From Tannerella sp. (GTDB taxonomy: Bacteria; Bacteroidota; Bacteroidia; Bacteroidales; Tannerellaceae), in NCBI GenBank assembly GCA_031271245.1, contig JAISWC010000251.1, positions 1-7,952 on the forward strand: 7,952 nt of DNA, read 5' to 3'. This document shows positions 7,328 to 7,952 of the stretch, in pieces (within the stretch, counting starts at the first letter, position 1; the number at the start of each line of letters is the position of its first letter). The notes below the pieces were generated by a model, which saw nothing but the letters and a program-made list of their open reading frames with translations, was not told the DNA's origin and searched no databases. A program made the position numbers and the translations under genes.

Positions 7328-7405
7328 CCGACATGTCCTCCCTGCGGGATTTGATACATGATGAATAAGAAAATTGAACCAATCCCGTCAGGGAGGACAT
7401 GTCGG
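7328..7405. repeat. Long imperfect inverted repeat (24/25-nt arms, 29-nt loop)
   Basis: The left arm 7328-7351 starts CCGACATGTCCTCCCTG, and the right arm 7381-7405 is its reverse complement over those 17 bases. After a one-base bulge, CGGGATT continues the pairing. The 29-nt centre (7352-7380) is AT-rich. A T7 run (7320-7326) precedes the left arm, but no T-run follows the right arm, so it is not a classical terminator for plus-strand transcripts. Flanks show no obvious target-site duplication. It could be a small MITE- or REP-like element or an RNA hairpin in the operon's 3' UTR; the family is not recognised. Confidence 0.7.
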
Positions 7406-7441
7406 CAGAAGTCTACGTTATTGTCCTGACTGTTAGGGGCC

Positions 7442-7489
7442 AAGATTGAAAAAGGGGCGAACCTCGCGGCCCGCCCCTTTTTCAATCTT
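7442..7489. terminator. Probable bidirectional rho-independent terminator
   Basis: A perfect 18-bp stem (7442-7459 with 7472-7489) closes a 12-nt loop. The core GGGGCG/CGCCCC is flanked by A5 on the left and T5 on the right, so either strand's transcript has a GC hairpin followed by a U-run. It lies between the end of the plus-strand operon and the convergent minus-strand gene ending at 7540, where a shared terminator is expected. Confidence 0.85.
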
Positions 7490-7513
7490 CCCGTTAATCG
7501 CTACGATAACGGG
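7490..7513. repeat. Small hairpin next to the terminator
   Basis: CCCGTTA (7490-7496) pairs with TAACGGG (7507-7513). After a one-base bulge, TCG pairs with CGA around a CTA loop. It touches the 3' end of the terminator stem. For the minus-strand gene this hairpin would be transcribed first, but no T-run follows it directly, so it is probably an accessory structure in that gene's 3' UTR. Confidence 0.5.
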
Positions 7514-7539
7514 AGGTTACAATCAATGCCTATTCATTC

Positions 7540-7952
7540 TCAATAGCTAATCGCTATTTTCTTTCTTTCGCCGTCGAGCGTGACGATGTAGAAGCCGGCC
7601 GGCAGCGTTTCCGTGACCGTTTCGCCGGCCACAGCGGCGACGGTCTTCACGAGTGCGCCCGCGAGGGTGTAGATGCGCGCCTGGCCGGAACGCACGGCGG
7701 CAAGGTAGAGCCGGTTGCCGGCAGCCCATACGCCCGTGCGTGGCACGTCGGCCGTGCCGCTACTCGGGTCGGGAACAAGGGTGATGCCGATTTCGATATG
7801 CTTCCGGATGGCGGTGATGCGGACGTTGTAACTCCCGTCGGCGCCAGGCGTGACGGTGACGCCGCCTTCGCCGTCGTCTGCACGGCCAGTGGTGACCGCC
7901 GGCACGCGACCGGCGGTGGAGGCCGACGGCAGCAGGACGAACTCGAAGTCAT
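7540..7952 (-). CDS. C-terminal part of a GC-rich, probably cell-surface protein with a sorting-type C-terminal domain
   Basis: The minus-strand frame is open from the right window edge to TGA at 7542-7540, giving 136 visible residues; the N-terminus and start lie outside. An internal GTG at 7905 is not the likely start, because the frame stays open upstream with similar composition. Residues about 30-60 (GGVTVTPGADGSYNVRITAI and following) look like a short beta-strand repeat of extracellular Bacteroidales proteins. After a linker (DPSSGTADVPRTG), residues about 73-136 follow the pattern of a T9SS-type or related C-terminal beta domain: VWAAGNRLYL, ARIYTLAGALVKT, ETLPAGFYIVTLDGERKK, ending KIAISY. 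Such domains usually mark export and surface attachment. The stretch is visibly richer in GC than the operon. The overall function cannot be told from this fragment. Confidence 0.75.
   Translation of the reverse strand, partial: DFEFVLLPSASTAGRVPAVTTGRADDGEGGVTVTPGADGSYNVRITAIRKHIEIGITLVPDPSSGTADVPRTGVWAAGNRLYLAAVRSGQARIYTLAGALVKTVAAVAGETVTETLPAGFYIVTLDGERKKIAISY

Noticed and set aside
7328..7405. Invertible promoter switch flanked by inverted repeats
   Set aside because: The 29-nt segment between the arms has no TAnnTTTG box on either strand and is too short for known Bacteroides invertible promoters.
7495..7556. Direct repeat TAATCGCTA at 7495-7503 and 7548-7556
   Set aside because: There are only two 9-bp copies, one inside a hairpin and the other at the end of a coding region. 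Nothing links them to an attachment site or array.
1..7952. CRISPR arrays, tRNA or rRNA genes, transposases, phage genes or defence systems
   Set aside because: No spaced repeats, cloverleaf structures, integrase or transposase motifs or defence-type domains were found on either strand. The coding content is core metabolism and repair plus one surface-protein fragment.

Overview
The window looks like chromosomal DNA from a member of the Bacteroidales (phylum Bacteroidota). Three things point there. The one clear intergenic promoter region carries divergent Bacteroidetes-type promoters (TTTG, about 19 bp, TAnnTTTG). Start codons follow A-rich leaders rather than strong Shine-Dalgarno sequences. 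The right-hand partial protein ends in a short beta-rich C-terminal domain of the kind seen on Bacteroidales surface and type IX-secreted proteins. The genus cannot be fixed from sequence alone; something near Tannerellaceae or Porphyromonadaceae is a guess.

Layout. On the minus strand at the left edge is a nearly complete D-2-hydroxyacid dehydrogenase (1-930). A 96-bp divergent promoter region separates it from a plus-strand run of six genes: a fused SpmA/SpmB-type Gate-domain membrane protein (1027-2268), ybeY (2272-2715), mnmG (2712-4601), uvrC (4645-6459), dtd (6487-6939) and a MazG-like NTP pyrophosphohydrolase (6952-7281). Gaps are tiny (3 bp, a 4-bp overlap, 43, 27 and 12 bp), so they are probably one or two operons. 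The 43-bp mnmG/uvrC gap holds a perfect 16-bp palindrome, TGTTCCACGTGGAACA, which matches the ParB-binding parS consensus.

The 258-bp gene-free stretch 7282-7539 is structured. It contains a long imperfect inverted repeat (7328-7405), an 18-bp perfect stem with A5/T5 sides that fits a bidirectional terminator (7442-7489), and a smaller hairpin (7490-7513). The C-terminal end of a GC-rich, probably cell-surface protein then converges on the minus strand (7540 to the right edge).

How the genes relate. The operon is mostly housekeeping and quality control. YbeY acts on rRNA, MnmG on tRNA wobble uridines and Dtd on mischarged tRNAs. UvrC incises damaged DNA, and the MazG-like enzyme probably clears non-canonical nucleotides. 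The SpmAB fusion is the odd member: the name comes from sporulation, which Bacteroidales do not do. I see no novel multi-gene defence or mobile system. The most noteworthy items are the parS site, the long inverted repeat, and the unusual active-site residues in YbeY and the dehydrogenase.
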